Source of the DNA: Odontesthes bonariensis
Taxonomy: Eukaryota; Chordata; Actinopteri; Atheriniformes; Atherinopsidae
Direction: 5' to 3'
DNA: 64,000 nt
Assembly: GCF_027942865.1 (NCBI RefSeq)
Contig: NC_134511.1
Location: 2,558,067-2,622,066, forward strand
Made by a program: the position numbers and the translations under genes. The notes beneath the pieces were generated by a model, which was given only the letters and a program-made list of their open reading frames with translations, did not search any database and was not told where the DNA came from. This document shows, piece by piece, positions 1-11,683 of this stretch (position 1 is the first letter of the stretch; each line of letters starts with the position of its first letter).

Positions 1-44
1 AGTTCATATATATATATATATATATAAAATTAACAGGTTGTGTT

Positions 45-771
45 GTAGGCTTTCTTTACGTAATGTCTGTCAAATCAAACGAGAATTCACGAAAGTAGCG
101 TGACATGAGACTGGTTATTAATTGAAATTTTAACTTAACATACCAGAATAGTAAGATTCTGTGTTTTTCCTTCTTTGAAGGTGGTTCCAAACCATACGAG
201 GTTAAAAAAGGTTTATTTAGACAGTGAGAACTTTGATATTTTATCAAGTAACGCGACAACATGTTCATTTGGGTTTGGATTTCCCTTCTGCAGAGTGAAA
301 AGAGGACGTGTTCCAGAAGAAACCTCAGATCCATTTCACTGGGAGTTCAGCTTTAAATGATGTTCCTGATGACCTTTGTGATGACCCCGTGGGTCCTCTT
401 GTGGTTGGTTGTGGTATTAACGAGTGTCTGTTTGTTCTGCTGGGAGCTGATCTGTGTGATTTAGGACACCTGTGGCTCCTCCCATCTTATTTTGGCTCCT
501 TTAGTCCTGATTTCAGTCTGATTACTCTGCTCTTCTCCACAGGTGCTGCTATCTTGGTAATTGTGTTGGTTTAGTTTCATTTTCTGATCCATTTGCTCAT
601 TACAGCATTTATGTCTTCCACTCAGAAATATGATCCAGCTCTGATTTAACTGATGTCCACAGCCCAGAACATAAAGCTTTGATTTGGCGTATTAATTCAG
701 TCTGATGCGAGTTAATAAAATGATTCTTTAGCTTGAACGGTTGGTGTGTCTCTGTTGTTGTGTCCATGTGA
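45..771. other. Intronic DNA of NLR gene A without recognised features
   Basis: Lies 3' of the gene A RING exon. The (AT)n-flanked start at 1-45 reappears at 30904-30950, but the following 700 bases have no counterpart in copy B. I see no domain or element ends in it. Confidence 0.5.
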
Positions 772-1118
772 GTCAGGTCCTAACAAATGTTGTGTTGTTC
801 TGTTTGACACCACAATGCGTCTGCATTAAATCAGCAGGTTAACCATTCAGACCCAAAGCTGTGTGTGAAGTCCTTCTGAAACCTGAGGGGGGCTGAAAAC
901 TAACAACTGTCCACTAACACTTTTATTCTCAGCGTCTGAAGAAACTAAAACATGAACTGAAATAAAAACAGACACATTTCAGCAGCTAAACCTCCTCTTT
1001 TTAAACCACTGACTTTGTCGTCATGGCGATTCATATTTTTGTTAAAATATTATTGTTTGTGCATCTTGAACATTTTGATGTGTGTGTGCGTCTAAACGGG
1101 TTAACAGAAATATCTGAC

Positions 1119-1438
1119 CTGGTGCAGCTCTGGATCTTTCTCCACACTGGGGACAGGAGGAAGCAGACTGGTCCCAGTATGAGCCTCCTGAGGGAGCAGA
1201 CTGGTCCCAGTATGAGCCTCCTGAGGGAGCAGACTGGTCCCAGTATGAGCCTCCTGAGGGAGCAGACTGGTCCCAGTATGAGCCTCCTGAGGGAGCAGAC
1301 TGGTCCCAGTATGAGGGGATGCACTGTCTGCAGAACCAGTGTCCACAGCTGGCAGAGACCGGATCCTTCAGGACGTCCTGACACAGAGCACAGCAGGACA
1401 GCTGCTGCTCCTCACAAACACCACTCCTCTTCCTCCCT
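1119..1438 (-). CDS. NLR gene A RING exon with five 11-residue repeats
   Basis: 320 nt, exactly 66 nt longer than the gene B exon (254 nt), the difference being two more 33-bp units. RING ligands [13 protein letters not shown] and CPQC are intact. Five [11 protein letters not shown]-type units (1168-1310) sit between CRQC and CPQC. Ends in phase 1 at CACCAG|GTCAG. Confidence 0.75.
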
Positions 1439-4400
1439 CTGTCAACACATGTCTTCATCACTAAAATCCTTTTAAAATAACTCCATTTGGCATCAACTCT
1501 GCTGTTTGATGTGAATACAAACTCAACCCATCCTGCAGCAACGTTTCACATTTGGTTCAATCCTCAGTTTATGTGCTGACTTCACTGTGTGAATATTACT
1601 GCTGCTCTGCAGACAACATTTCAAATCAGTCCTAATCCTATTCTACATTTGCTCTATTAGAATTAAGAAATAAAAAACTCTTTAGTAATTACAGATAACC
1701 AATAAGTGTATTGATAAAGACCTGGGCTGATCAAATAGATTCTAACAACACTGGCTGCAGCTACACTCTGAGATGAGCACATTTCATCCCACATCCATCC
1801 ACTGTGGCCCCCTGAGCTGTCAGAGGCAGAAAACAGACCATCACTGACAGACATGTGGTCCTGTTCAGAGGCCATGTTGCTCCTGAACTGGAAGTAGAGT
1901 TTAGATTTCCAACAGAAACCAAAATGATCAGAAACTCAGCTCTGTAGCCAGAGTTTTGGGTTTGACACCAGACTGAGTGCTGTTCTCCCATTTGTTGTCA
2001 TGGCAACAGGAGACAGCAGCTAGTTAATGCCTGTGCTAACCTAGTTAACAGGACATTTAGCTGGTTTGGATATAAATGCTGAGTTTAACACAAATAAAAT
2101 AGATCATGAAAGGTCCTGAAATCTGTGTTTCAGTTGTCTTACTTTGTGCCTGAGGGTCCAGCTTCATCACTGAGGTCTGGAGGATAATCTTTGGACATGT
2201 CACTCTTCATAGACAGACAGTCAGATCCTGGAGACTCTGCTCTCTGTCTGAGGTGCTGACCTCTGCAAACACAAACATGCTGTTATTCACATACATTCAT
2301 TGATTCATAGATATTTCTGCTTTCCTAAATCTGAGCAGAACCAGGAAATGCGACCATATTAGTCCAGTGCTCAGGTCTCTGCACTGGCTGCCTGTCGCTC
2401 AGAGAATAGACTTTAAAACAGCTCTGCTTGTGTACAAGTCTCTTCATGGTGTAACATCAAAGTACATCTCTGACATGTTAGAGCCATATGAACCAACTCG
2501 GGCTCTGAGAACCTCAGGGAGGGGTCTGCTGCCCCAGGGAGGGGTCTACTGCCTCAGGGAGGGGTCTACTGCCTCAGGGAGGGGTCTACTGCCTCAGGGA
2601 GGGGTCTACTGCCTCAGGGAGGGGTCTACTGCCCCAGAGAGGGGTCTACTGCCCCAGGGAGGGGTCTGCTGCCCAGGGGTGCAAACAGAGGTATGGTCAA
2701 AAAGGAGTGAGATTATCGAAGCCCACGCCCCCGCAGGAATTATCATATAATTACATTTTGCCACCACCTCTGCCATCCAGGGCTCACCCTATTCACACAA
2801 AAATCTTCTTTATATGAAAATACACTGTCCCAGTTCCTTGGAAATTCTTAAAAGTAAAGAATACTGAGACAACGCTGGAAACATTTGGCATGTCCCCTTT
2901 TTTTCAATTTTTTTGAAAAAGTCATTTTGAATATGACTCAATACACACAAGTTCCAAAATATCACACCATTAACAACCTCAGTTCACTCTCAGACTTTTA
3001 TATCACCACAACTTACTTTAGCACACCGAGAAACAACAGAAAAATAGCCTCAGAGCAGCTAAAAAGACAAGTTTCTCACCGTTGCTCTCTGTATTTCAAA
3101 TTACGCCAATATCGGAGCTTGCAGCGGCTCTACAGGTGACAGGTGAGTGTTAAGCTGGGCATACACTGTGCGATTTTTTCAATCGCGTGATTCAGCTGCT
3201 GCTCATACTGTACGAGTGAATCGCAAGGGATAAAACGTCACAGCTCACGATTCCTGTTCTCACACTGTACGACCCGATGGTCTGATGTGATCTGGCTGCT
3301 CACACTACACGACACGTCGGACTCGGTCGCTGCCATGCTGTTCTGTTGTCTTTTTCTTCTTCTGTTGACATTTTTCTCTTCCGTACCTATGTGCGCGCAT
3401 GCGTAGTGTGACAGGATGAGGTCAATCGGCTCGTCCAGCTGCTTCAACTGTGCGAGAGCCTCACGAGGGGCGACCAGGATTTCAAACAAGTTTGATTTTC
3501 ATCCGATCGATTGGGAGGTGGTCGGGAGGGCTTAATCGTTTGTCGTTACCCTATGTATACTACACGATGCGAGACGCACGATTGAGCCAAAACTCGGCCC
3601 GATCTCCAAAATAGTCGCACGAGTGAAAATCTTGTTGACATCGGGCACAGTGTATGCCCAGCTTTAGCCTGTTAGACACAGAGCTAGCATTAGCATGGAC
3701 GACGGTAAGCGTTAACAAGCCTTTATTTTGATAACTGACTCGTCTTACCGACGTACTTGTCTCCGGACTGCCAATCGGTATGTGCTCTGACTTTCTTTCA
3801 GTGTAACTCGGGATTTTTCTCCTTTTTCTGTCCTTTTCACAAGTAGCTGCGCTTTACTTCTCTGGTTAAGGTCAGAAAATAACGTAAAAATCGTGCGCCT
3901 GCAGTTCACCTGGCTGTTGAGGCACTCCCCACGTGGGGTCATACGAACTGTGTGGTGCATTCAAATGCAACAGGAACATTAAACTTTACCGATGCAAACA
4001 TAAAATAAATACTTCATCGGATCTGCATATTCACACAAGTCCCCCAGACAGCTGTGAAAAAGGCAGCATCCGCCAAAAGGCGCGCCGTTTGCACCCCTGG
4101 CTGCCCCAGGGAGGGGTCTGCTGCCCCAGGGAGGGGTCTGCTGCCCCAGGGAGGGGTCTCCTGCTGGGGCCCAGAGTCAGGACTAAACAAGGTGAGGCTG
4201 CGTTTGTTTTATGCTCCTAAAATCTGGAACAGTCTTCCAGAAGATGTGAGACAGGCCTCAGCTCTGACAATGTTTAAATCCAGGCTGATAACAGTTCTGT
4301 TTAACTGTGCATATGACACCTGAAAGTATTTTATCTGCACTCTTCACTTTTAAATGAATTAATGATTATTTTAATGGGTTTATTAATTTTTATTATTTTT

Positions 4401-7400
4401 ATTTTTAATGATTTTATTGCCTTCTTGTGATTTTATGTAGCTGTGAAGCACTTTGAATTGCCCTGTGTATGAATTGTGCTCTATAAATAAAATCGCCTTT
4501 CCTCTGCAACTGTATTCATTTAACTTTGTGTTAAGGCCCCTGTTTATTTACTCTGACATTTCATCTTTGATTTGTTTTAATCATTTAATGATGATCATTT
4601 AATCCATCCATCATTTAATCCATCCATCCATTTTCTATACCGCTGAATCTGTCGGTCGGGTCGCGGGGGGGCTGGAGCCCATCCCAGCGGTCAATGGGCC
4701 AGAGGCGGGGTTCACCCTGGACAGGCCGCCAGACAGGGCCACACAGAGACAAACCAGACAAACAACCACACACGCTCACTCCTAAGGACATTTTAGAGAC
4801 ACCAGTTAACCTAACAGCAGGGTTCCTACAGGTTTCTTCAAGTCAAATTTAAGTTTTTTAAGACCTTTTTAAGACCATTTATAAAAAAATACCTATTTCA
4901 CAGACCTACCGGCAAAGAAAAACTTTTTTTTTTTAAATTTGTTCATTTATTTCTCAAACAAATGAAAGTGTGGACTGTGTAAAGCATTGATGAAACATTG
5001 CAGCATAGTAGTAGTAAACGCTACAACACCACAACACAGACACAGAAAACAAGCCAAACAGAGGTGTGAAAAATCAAAGAAAATTTCAGCAGACCACAAA
5101 AAAGTTTAACTGACACAGCTAAGTTGTTTTTTAACATTGGTTATGTTAGCTAACTACTTATTCCATGCTGGGAATATGGGGAGTAGAGAGAACTATAAAT
5201 AATGAAAATCAACTAAAAAATTTGTCATTTCGTTGAGGCTCTCATCGAACATAAGAACGGACGGTGATTTGTTTACCTTGGACACCAGTTCCTCTTTAAT
5301 ATACACAGCTCAACCAAACTTGGCTATGTACGCCGTTTTGTCGGGACCACAAGTAATTGTGGCAGCGATGTCGGAATCGGGGAACATGCATTTAAACAAC
5401 TCTGAAATACCCTCGTTTCCATTATATGAATGGTGTTTGGCGATTGTGTTAGGAGTCCACAACACCTCGGCTTTCATGGTTGGTGTGGACCCAAAAGCTG
5501 TTCGCAGATCTACTCACAGTTAACGTGTCTGCTAGCTCAGATACATTAATAGCTAACTGGCTAGCGTTGGCCGGTTGAAACACCCCGGCGATGGAAGGAG
5601 TTTGATCCTTCGCTTTGATATTTTTCATGTGCTTGAAGGACTTGGCGTGAGACTCTACGACATTTCCCCATAATCCCAGCAAGAAATGGGAAGCAAGGAA
5701 ACGCAAACAAATGTTGAAAAACAACATAACGGCGTAAGTTAAACTTTCTTGTTTTCTGCTGAGATTTGCCTTGATTTCTCACGCTTCTGCTTGGCTTGTT
5801 GCTGTGGTCTGTGTCAGTGCTGTAGCAATGTGATCGGACCCGGGGCGGAGCGGTAGCGGCAGCGTTGCGTTCTCAATGATTGGTTCCGCCACTCTTCATT
5901 TAGGCTACGTTAGTTAGGCTTTTCAAAATAATAGTAGCCTAGTTGACAAATGAAACGTTTGAGGAGAATGCGATACGAAGAAGTTACTGCACAAATTTTA
6001 ATGCCCAGATATCAAAATTCAAGACTTTTTCAAGTCTTTTTAAGGTATTATTTCCAAATTCATAAATTCAATGCTTTTAAGACTTTTTAAGACCCCGCGG
6101 GAACCCTGTAACAGGCATGTTTTAGGTCGGTGGGAGGAAGCCAGAATACCCAGAGAGAACCCACGCATACACAGGGAGAACATGCAAACTCCACACAGAA
6201 AGGCCCCAGCCGGGAGTTGAACCTGGAACCTCTGAAATCACTGAATTAATTAGTCATTCATTTTTTCTCTTTTTTGTAATAAAGACATCATGAAAGGTCC
6301 TGAAATCTGTGTTTCAGTTGTCTTACTTTGTGCCTGAGGGTCCAGCTTCATCACTGATCTTAGGAGAATAATCTCTGGACCAGTCACTCTTCATAGACAG
6401 ACAGTCAGATCCTGGAGACTCTGCTCTCTGTCTGAGGTGCTGACCTCTGCAAACACAGACATGCTGTTATTCACATGCACATACACAGAAAAATATTCAC
6501 TTCACTATCAGAATGATCCAATAAAATGGCCGCCGGTGCTTTAACGGTGAGTCTGTGTCCAGTCAAAGAGAGACTCCTCAGAAGCATCTTTATCAGAGAC
6601 GTGTCAGCCACAGTGAATGTTTCTGAGCCTAAAACAGGGATTGATTCCTCTAAAGCTTGTTCCTGTTTACCGTTAAAGATTAAAAACCAACATTTAATCA
6701 GAATCATCTCTGAAATATAACAGATTTCCCTGCCTTTCCCTACACCTGTACCTTATATGAGTGTGCAGGGTATTAAATTCCTGAAGCTAAATCAGCTGAT
6801 GTCTTTATGTTCATATTCACATCCACATACATCTTAGAAAGAGTTTTAAAACTAACTGCAGTCATTCAACCACTCAAAAGCATTTTAGAGGCTGGAAGAC
6901 AGAATGAACTCAGACATTTCCAGGAAGCCCTCTGACTGTTTTAATCTCTTTTCTGTTTGTTCTTTACTTGGTTCATTTAAAACAGGCAGAATTCAGTCTG
7001 ACAGAATAAGTGTGAAACCTCCTCACGTGCTTTAATAAAACACACCATCACACACAGATCACATCTCCTCCTGCTGGCATTCTTTTTCCTTTTTCTCTTC
7101 TTTCCTTCCAGCTTTCACTGCAGCAGCTGCTGCTTTTCACTCTGACAGAATTAGAGGTTCTGATTGGTCCGCTGATGCCACCTCCTCATGAACATGAACA
7201 CGCTCATATTCAGAGTCAGAAAACCTGGGCTGATAACCAGCGTCCTACTACAGCTCAACAACATCTCCGTTGTTAGGGCGAGTTAAGCCAGACCACCTAA
7301 AAATAAGCTTAAAGTCATCCTGAATATTTCCAACCTGCTTCACACCCTGTTTGGGTTGCCAGTATACGTTGCCATGGTGATATCTCAGATAAGAAGCTGC

Positions 7401-7510
7401 CCCCCCCCCCATGAGCAGTTCTCTTACTTTGGGTCTGATGGTTCTGGAGGTCTGGGTGGGTTCCTGTTGGCAGAGCGACCGCTGGATGCTGCAGACTCTG
7501 CTCTGTCCAT
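1119..7510 (-). CDS. NLR gene A, N-terminal part (continues off the left edge)
   Basis: Paralog of the start of NLR gene B on the same strand: exons 7510-7428 ([13 protein letters not shown]...), 6446-6327, 2262-2143 and 1438-1119 (RING). All splice sites and phases match gene B. The RING exon ends in phase 1, ready to join a FISNA-NACHT exon, which must lie left of base 1. All four exons are open. The introns differ from gene B by insertions of a LINE fragment, hAT and MITE elements. Confidence 0.72.
2143..2262 (-). CDS. NLR gene A exon 3 (120-nt repeated exon)
   Basis: Open 120-nt phase-2/2 exon, near-identical to 32384-32503 but with Met for Trp in MKSDMSKD. Splice sites are intact. Confidence 0.65.
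2521..2673. repeat. 20-bp minisatellite inside the LINE fragment
   Basis: About 7.6 units of GGGGTCTACTGCCTCAGGGA and close variants. It continues as about three more units on the far side of the hAT insertion (4106-4166), so the array was one block before the hAT jumped in. Confidence 0.9.
2674..4099. mobile_element. Non-autonomous hAT-like element
   Basis: Ends CAGGGGTGCAAAC ... GTTTGCACCCCTG form a 13-bp perfect inverted repeat. GCTGCC is repeated on both sides (a 7-of-8 match if the ends are shifted by one base). Its interior (2930-4020) is shared with the hAT at 43310-45543. No transposase is visible. It sits inside the 20-bp minisatellite. Confidence 0.7.
3153..3663. mobile_element. 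Harbinger-type MITE nested in the hAT
   Basis: Terminal inverted repeat AGCTGGGCATACACTGTGC with a TTA duplication (3150-3152 and 3664-3666). The related hAT at 44.34 kb has the empty site GTGTTAGCC, which proves insertion. 511 bp, no ORF of note. The TTA target fits PIF/Harbinger. Confidence 0.8.
4618..6235 (-). mobile_element. RTE-type 3' tail repeat, interrupted
   Basis: Starts with the TCCATCCATCCATTTTCTAT motif and continues as the common fish RTE/Rex-like 3' tail (GTCGCGGGGGGGCTGGAGCC, ..., AACATGCAAACTCCACACAG). A 1.3-kb element interrupts it at 4818-6108. The uninterrupted paralog is at 32645-32975. Confidence 0.65.
4818..6108. mobile_element. DNA transposon remnant, CAGGGTTCC ends, 6-bp TSD
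   Basis: Starts CAGGGTTCC and ends GGAACCCTG. TAACAG is duplicated on both sides (4812-4817, 6109-6114), and the empty site is at 32850 in gene copy B. Sub-terminal tracts repeat AAGACxTTTTTAAGACC. 1,291 bp without a recognisable transposase. hAT-like by its ends, although a 6-bp duplication is shorter than usual for hAT. Confidence 0.7.
6327..6446 (-). CDS. NLR gene A exon 2 (120-nt repeated exon)
   Basis: Open 120-nt phase-2/2 exon with the same splice sites as the gene B copies. It has diverged in the middle (SRDYSPKISDEAG instead of [13 protein letters not shown]) and is the most divergent of the four copies in the window. Confidence 0.6.
6447..7427. other. Intron 1 of NLR gene A
   Basis: Paralogous to gene B intron 1 without its LINE insertions. 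AAAACACACCATCAC at about 7037-7051 is the unoccupied counterpart of the L1 target site. About 490 bp of this intron (6475-6965) is missing from copy B, where an RTE-like element stands instead. Confidence 0.7.
7428..7510 (-). CDS. NLR gene A exon 1 (putative start exon)
   Basis: Reads [17 protein letters not shown] and continues to SDPK, ending at donor CAAA|GTAAGA, phase 2. The surrounding 1 kb is near-identical to 41.4-42.4 kb. Confidence 0.62.
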
Positions 7511-8062
7511 CTTCTGGACTTCAGTCAGTCTGAGAGAAGAAAAGAATGAAGACAAACACGTCTGTTCAGGTCTCACAGCCAAACAAGCTTTAACCTCCTG
7601 CTTTTCTTTCTGTTCCACGTCAGAAGGAACTTTTAGAGAAAGGAGACGTCATTTCTTTCCTCCGAGCCGTCAGACTCAGTTTGTGCTGACCCAGCTGATC
7701 AGCTGTCTGCAGCTTTGTGGAGTTTGGATTTACAGATGAGTTACTGCTGCCAAAGCTGCTCTGAAGTCCTGATTAAAACACATCAGCTTCACTGTGTTTA
7801 TCTGTGTGTTATCTACATGTTCGTTCACTCATTCTGTCAGTAAACTCCTTCAGTAATGATCCAGCTTCTGATGAGACGTCTCATAATCTGTAGAAATGAT
7901 CCAGGAACAGAAATGTTCTGAAAGTGGTGATCATAGAAACGCGCCCCCCAGCAGTGAAGCAGCTTCAGCAGAGAAAATGGCCCCCAAAGGACAGAAAATC
8001 TTTGCTGTGCCTTCTTCATCAGTCAGACCAACAGCTGCCTCACACCCAACAATCTGAACTAA

Positions 8063-8925
8063 ACAGTGAGTCAGAAAGCTGAAACAATCTGAACTTGATG
8101 GTTTTACACCCGAGTCGGATCAGTTCTTTGTATCAGAGCCGTCCGATCAGCTTGGTTTCAACACCAGAAACAAGCTGCTGAGTTCTGCTTCTTCTTCCTC
8201 TGCAGTCCAGAGAGGAAACCCACTCAGAGACTCTGACAGTGAAATAAGGTTGTTCACACTCACCTGATTCTGACCTCAGGTTTCCTCCTGCTGCTGTCCA
8301 CTCAAAATGGAGCCTGAACTGTGTGAATGTGTCTGTGTTCTGTCGTAATCTGGATCAACTGGTTCACCTGGTCCACCTGGTCTGAGGCTCCGCCCCTTTT
8401 CCTTTACAGGAAATCAGGTGAGCTCACTCCCATTCATGCATGTTTGAGCTGCAGCAACAAAAAGTCCAGCAGAGACTTTTCTTTCTCACCAACTGAAGAG
8501 AGAAACAACAGCTGCTGCTGCTGCTGCTGCAGCTTCATCCAGTCCTCATTCAAAGCGTCTCCGCTTCATCTCTGGCAGTCTGCTCTGACAGTCGGGGGTC
8601 ACAAAGAAGCGAGACAACATCTGCAGTCCTCCGGAGCTGCTTTTTCTTGGTGTAATCAGGACCTACAGCGCATAAACTTGCTCCTCCCAATCTTCCCCTT
8701 CACATTTACATTCCATTATATCCACCTGGCCACCCGTGACACCGCCACAGGGCAGAATGTGAGCGTTGCACTCACATATTATTTGCCCTGTAGAAACCTT
8801 CACAAAGTCCTGAGCTTCTTCACCCCTGCTGGAGCGGTCGGACCAGGGCGCAGAGACGTTGTCATTGGCTGAGGATCACGGTCAGTGGGTTACATCCCGC
8901 CATGGGCCTCAAATTGTTGGAATGG
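8063..8925. other. Region upstream of NLR gene A, no gene recognised
   Basis: Unique flank of the duplication. It holds a short (GCT)n tract at 8511-8530. No promoter element could be placed with confidence, and no coding region with recognisable similarity was seen. Confidence 0.4.
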
Positions 8926-8942
8926 CGACACTTTAATTTTCT

Positions 8943-9896
8943 TTTTCTATAATTATTTTGGGGCATTTATGCCTTTAATGCAGGGCTATTCAAATGGCGG
9001 CCCGCGGGCCACATGCGGCCCAGAAGCAATAACCCGAGTGGCCCAACTTGTGGTTCAGCCAAAAAAGCAGAGAAAAACCATGAAAAACACAGTTTGCGAA
9101 AATGAGCTCAGAATTCTTACAGTAGATCAGAAAGCAACACTCCACGTAGCCTAGCAACACACAACCAACCCACAAGGCAGCGCGTTGTTCTGAAAGTTAC
9201 TGATGGAACCATGTTAGCAGCTCAACTCCAACTGAAAAAGTTCGTCTCTCTCAACCCTCAAACGGAAAAACTGACGATGAAAACCGTCGTTTTAACCCCG
9301 CCTTCATGTGACCCTGATTTCATTTCAAAAGGGAGACGACATTTTGTGACCAAAATATTCTTTTTAGTATTTTAAAGTGAAAAACAGCATTGCTGTTACC
9401 TCAGGTTCTATTTATTTAGAGAAGTTTTGTTTATGTTTATTTCATTTCAAAAGGGAAAACTGTTTCATCACCATGGATGTGCACTTTTTGTTTTAATGCC
9501 CAGGTTATTTCAGGAGTCAGAGTATTGCGACTACCTCAGTTCATTTAACAGTTTTTAAATGTGTTTTACAAACATACGAAGAGGGGAAATGATGAATAAA
9601 CATCACATGTTGTTTCATTATATTTGTCATTACCTCCTCCTTACTGACTGCTGAAAATGTCCGGCCCAGCTTAAGGTCTCGGTTTTAAAATCTGGCCCAA
9701 CTGTATTTGTAATTGAATAGCCCTGCTTTAATGGATAGGACAGTTAAGAGAGACAGGAAGCAGGGTGCAGAGAGAGGGGGAACTACATGCAGCAAAGGGC
9801 CATCCGATAGGGGACTGGAACCGGGGCCAGCTGCAGCGAGGACTGTAGCCTCTGTACATGGGGCGCCTGCTCAGCCCACTACGCCACGGACCACCC
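8943..9896 (-). mobile_element. tRNA-derived SINE interrupted by a hAT
   Basis: On the minus strand the head carries an A-box-like TGGCGTAGTGGGCT and a B-box-like GGTTCCAGTCC. A 17-bp target duplication CGACACTTTAATTTTCT flanks it (8926-8942, 9897-9913). Without the 745-bp hAT insert and its 8-bp duplication the SINE is about 200 bp. Confidence 0.75.
8981..9725. mobile_element. Non-autonomous hAT with 8-bp TSD
   Basis: Ends CAGGGCTATTCAA ... TTGAATAGCCCTG, with a perfect 8-bp duplication CTTTAATG (8973-8980, 9726-9733). 745 bp, no transposase. Inserted into the SINE, so it is younger than the SINE. Confidence 0.88.
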
Positions 9897-9913
9897 CGAC
9901 ACTTTAATTTTCT

Positions 9914-11053
9914 ATCAAACGTCATTCCGACACTTTTTTCCTCCTGTGGTCGGAATGACGGTGGGTTTTATTTTTTTATAAATGTCTCACCATTTAGTCG
10001 GGTCATAATGTGAGGTTCAGTGACCATCCTCTGGCAACAATGTTTTGATGATTGATTTGACCTCTATGGACCCTTTAGAAAAGATTTAGCCCCCATGTCC
10101 CTCCCAAAAATCCCAGCATTTTTTGCTAGAGCCAAATTCAAAATGGCACCTGGCGCCATCTCTACAAAATAACTTTTGATCTGAATGACCTAGAATCGTG
10201 TATGAAGGCACGTTTTCATACAAGTCAACCATGAGGATTCCAAATCTGACATCATTTTGATATTACAACTTTGTTTTGACCATGAAATTCAAGATGGCTG
10301 CCATCTAGTACAGTGGTTCTCAACCTTTTTAGGCCTTTAATAGCCTATTAAAGCCTTTTAGTGGAACTCCACAACCTCGCAAACCAACTCAAATTTGAAA
10401 CATGAAAATACAGGTATTAATGTAAACCGGGCGAGTCTGAAACATGTTAATGAAGCAGAAACACAGTGTCAGTGAGCCGTCACAGCAGCCAGCTGGAGCG
10501 CAGCTCTCCACAGAGCGCACGTATCATAAGCAACATTAATAATTGCATTTACAGACATCAATGCCAGCAAGAACCTGTCAGCTGGTACAGAGCTGAGCAT
10601 CATTAACATGGAGACAGAATAACTGAGACGTCCGCGTATGTGCAAAAAGCTGGAATAAGTTGGTTCCTTCTATTCTAAGCTACTATTCTCTGGGGACTGC
10701 AGGTCAGGACAACTGAACCGTGAACTAGTGTCTGATTACAGCATTACTATCACCACCACTTTGGAGCCATCTCCTCCCCTGTCCTCCTCTAAAACGCTTA
10801 TGATCAGACATCAGTGACAGCTCACCTGTGTCGGACGTCCCGGTGCTGCAAATAAATCCAATTTCATGTATTAGGCTGCCCAAAACGTATAATTAACAGT
10901 TTAAAATAAATAAGTGAACAGTGTTTGTCGCTCCTTTCTGTGTAATAAACTATTTTAATATCATTAATTTGCTTTTGGGGTGCGTTACACCTCAGTTCTA
11001 TGAAACTTAATTACGCTTTTGAAGACTGTTTCACATCTGTGTACATGTCTTAA
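9914..11053. other. Intergenic, repeat-derived, no gene
   Basis: No coding region recognised. CAGTGGTTCTCAACC at about 10312 resembles the end of Charlie-type hAT elements, but I could not find the matching right end. Confidence 0.35.
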
Positions 11054-11683
11054 CGCTTTAGGCGCCAGTTTTTTTTAAAAAAAAAAAGACTAGATTTTGA
11101 CATCTAAATTTCAAAAGGCTGTGGCTTCTAAATGGTTAGAGATAGAGACAAAGTGTAAATGAGAAACATATTGGGAATGACCTGAATTTCATGTAGGTTG
11201 TAAATTTTCCTATCTAATTTGCATATTATGACGTCATATGGTTGCGGCCATTTTGGAATTAGATAATTCTCAGGAAATAAATGATATTGTTGACCTTTTT
11301 TCATCATATCCACCCCTCCTTATGTTATCCACATATCAAATTGACAAGCAAACAGTGAATTGTAAGCCAAATGTTGCAAATTATAACCATTATTATACCA
11401 CAAAACTCATATAAACAGTAGGCGTTTTTCAGAAGCAGAGGCCTTATCTGTGCCCATCTATCCAGATTACAGTTTGTAGTTCTTTAGAGTGTGGAAGCTC
11501 TCATGGCAAGGCACAGCACACAGACAGTTGGCACAATATTGAGAATCACCCTAAGTGTATGTGGGGAATAATTTACTAATCTAATTTGCATACTTTGACA
11601 CCAGATAGTGGCGGCCAACTTTCAAGATTGATATTTTGAATGGACGTTGAAATTGTTTAGACAGATTATTCCCTGTCCCTTTG

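Larger units (their letters stand above)
2327..4496 (+). mobile_element. 5'-truncated LINE 3' end (CR1/L2-like) split by a hAT element
   Basis: Begins with the reverse-transcriptase C-terminal tail (LHWLPVAQRIDFKTALLVYKS...LEPYEPTRALRTSG) and resumes after the hAT insert with KIWNSLPEDVRQASALTMFK. It ends in the LINE 3' UTR and an AATAAA-rich tail. A CTTTCCT target-site duplication flanks it (2320-2326 and 4497-4503), and gene copy B has the empty site near 32.56 kb. It is a dead fragment in an intron of NLR gene A. Confidence 0.75.
772..8062. repeat. Segmental duplication, copy A (partner 31082-42434)
   Basis: Long stretches match the partner almost base for base, in the same order and orientation (for example 772-2320 with 31082-32555, and 6975-8062 with 35830-35895 plus 41386-42434). 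Differences are mainly whole insertions. It covers the 5' halves of the two NLR genes. Confidence 0.9.

Noticed and set aside
1023-1475. Plus-strand ORF with [11 protein letters not shown] repeats
   Set aside because: Antisense of the RING exon minisatellite. The minus-strand frame has zinc ligands and splice sites; this one has no similarity.
5233-5523. 96-codon plus-strand ORF
   Set aside because: Lies inside the CAGGGTTCC element with no recognisable domain; probably chance.
8327-8872. 181-codon plus-strand ORF with a poly-Cys run
   Set aside because: The Cys run is the (GCT)n tract in one frame; no domain or conservation cue, not supported as a gene.
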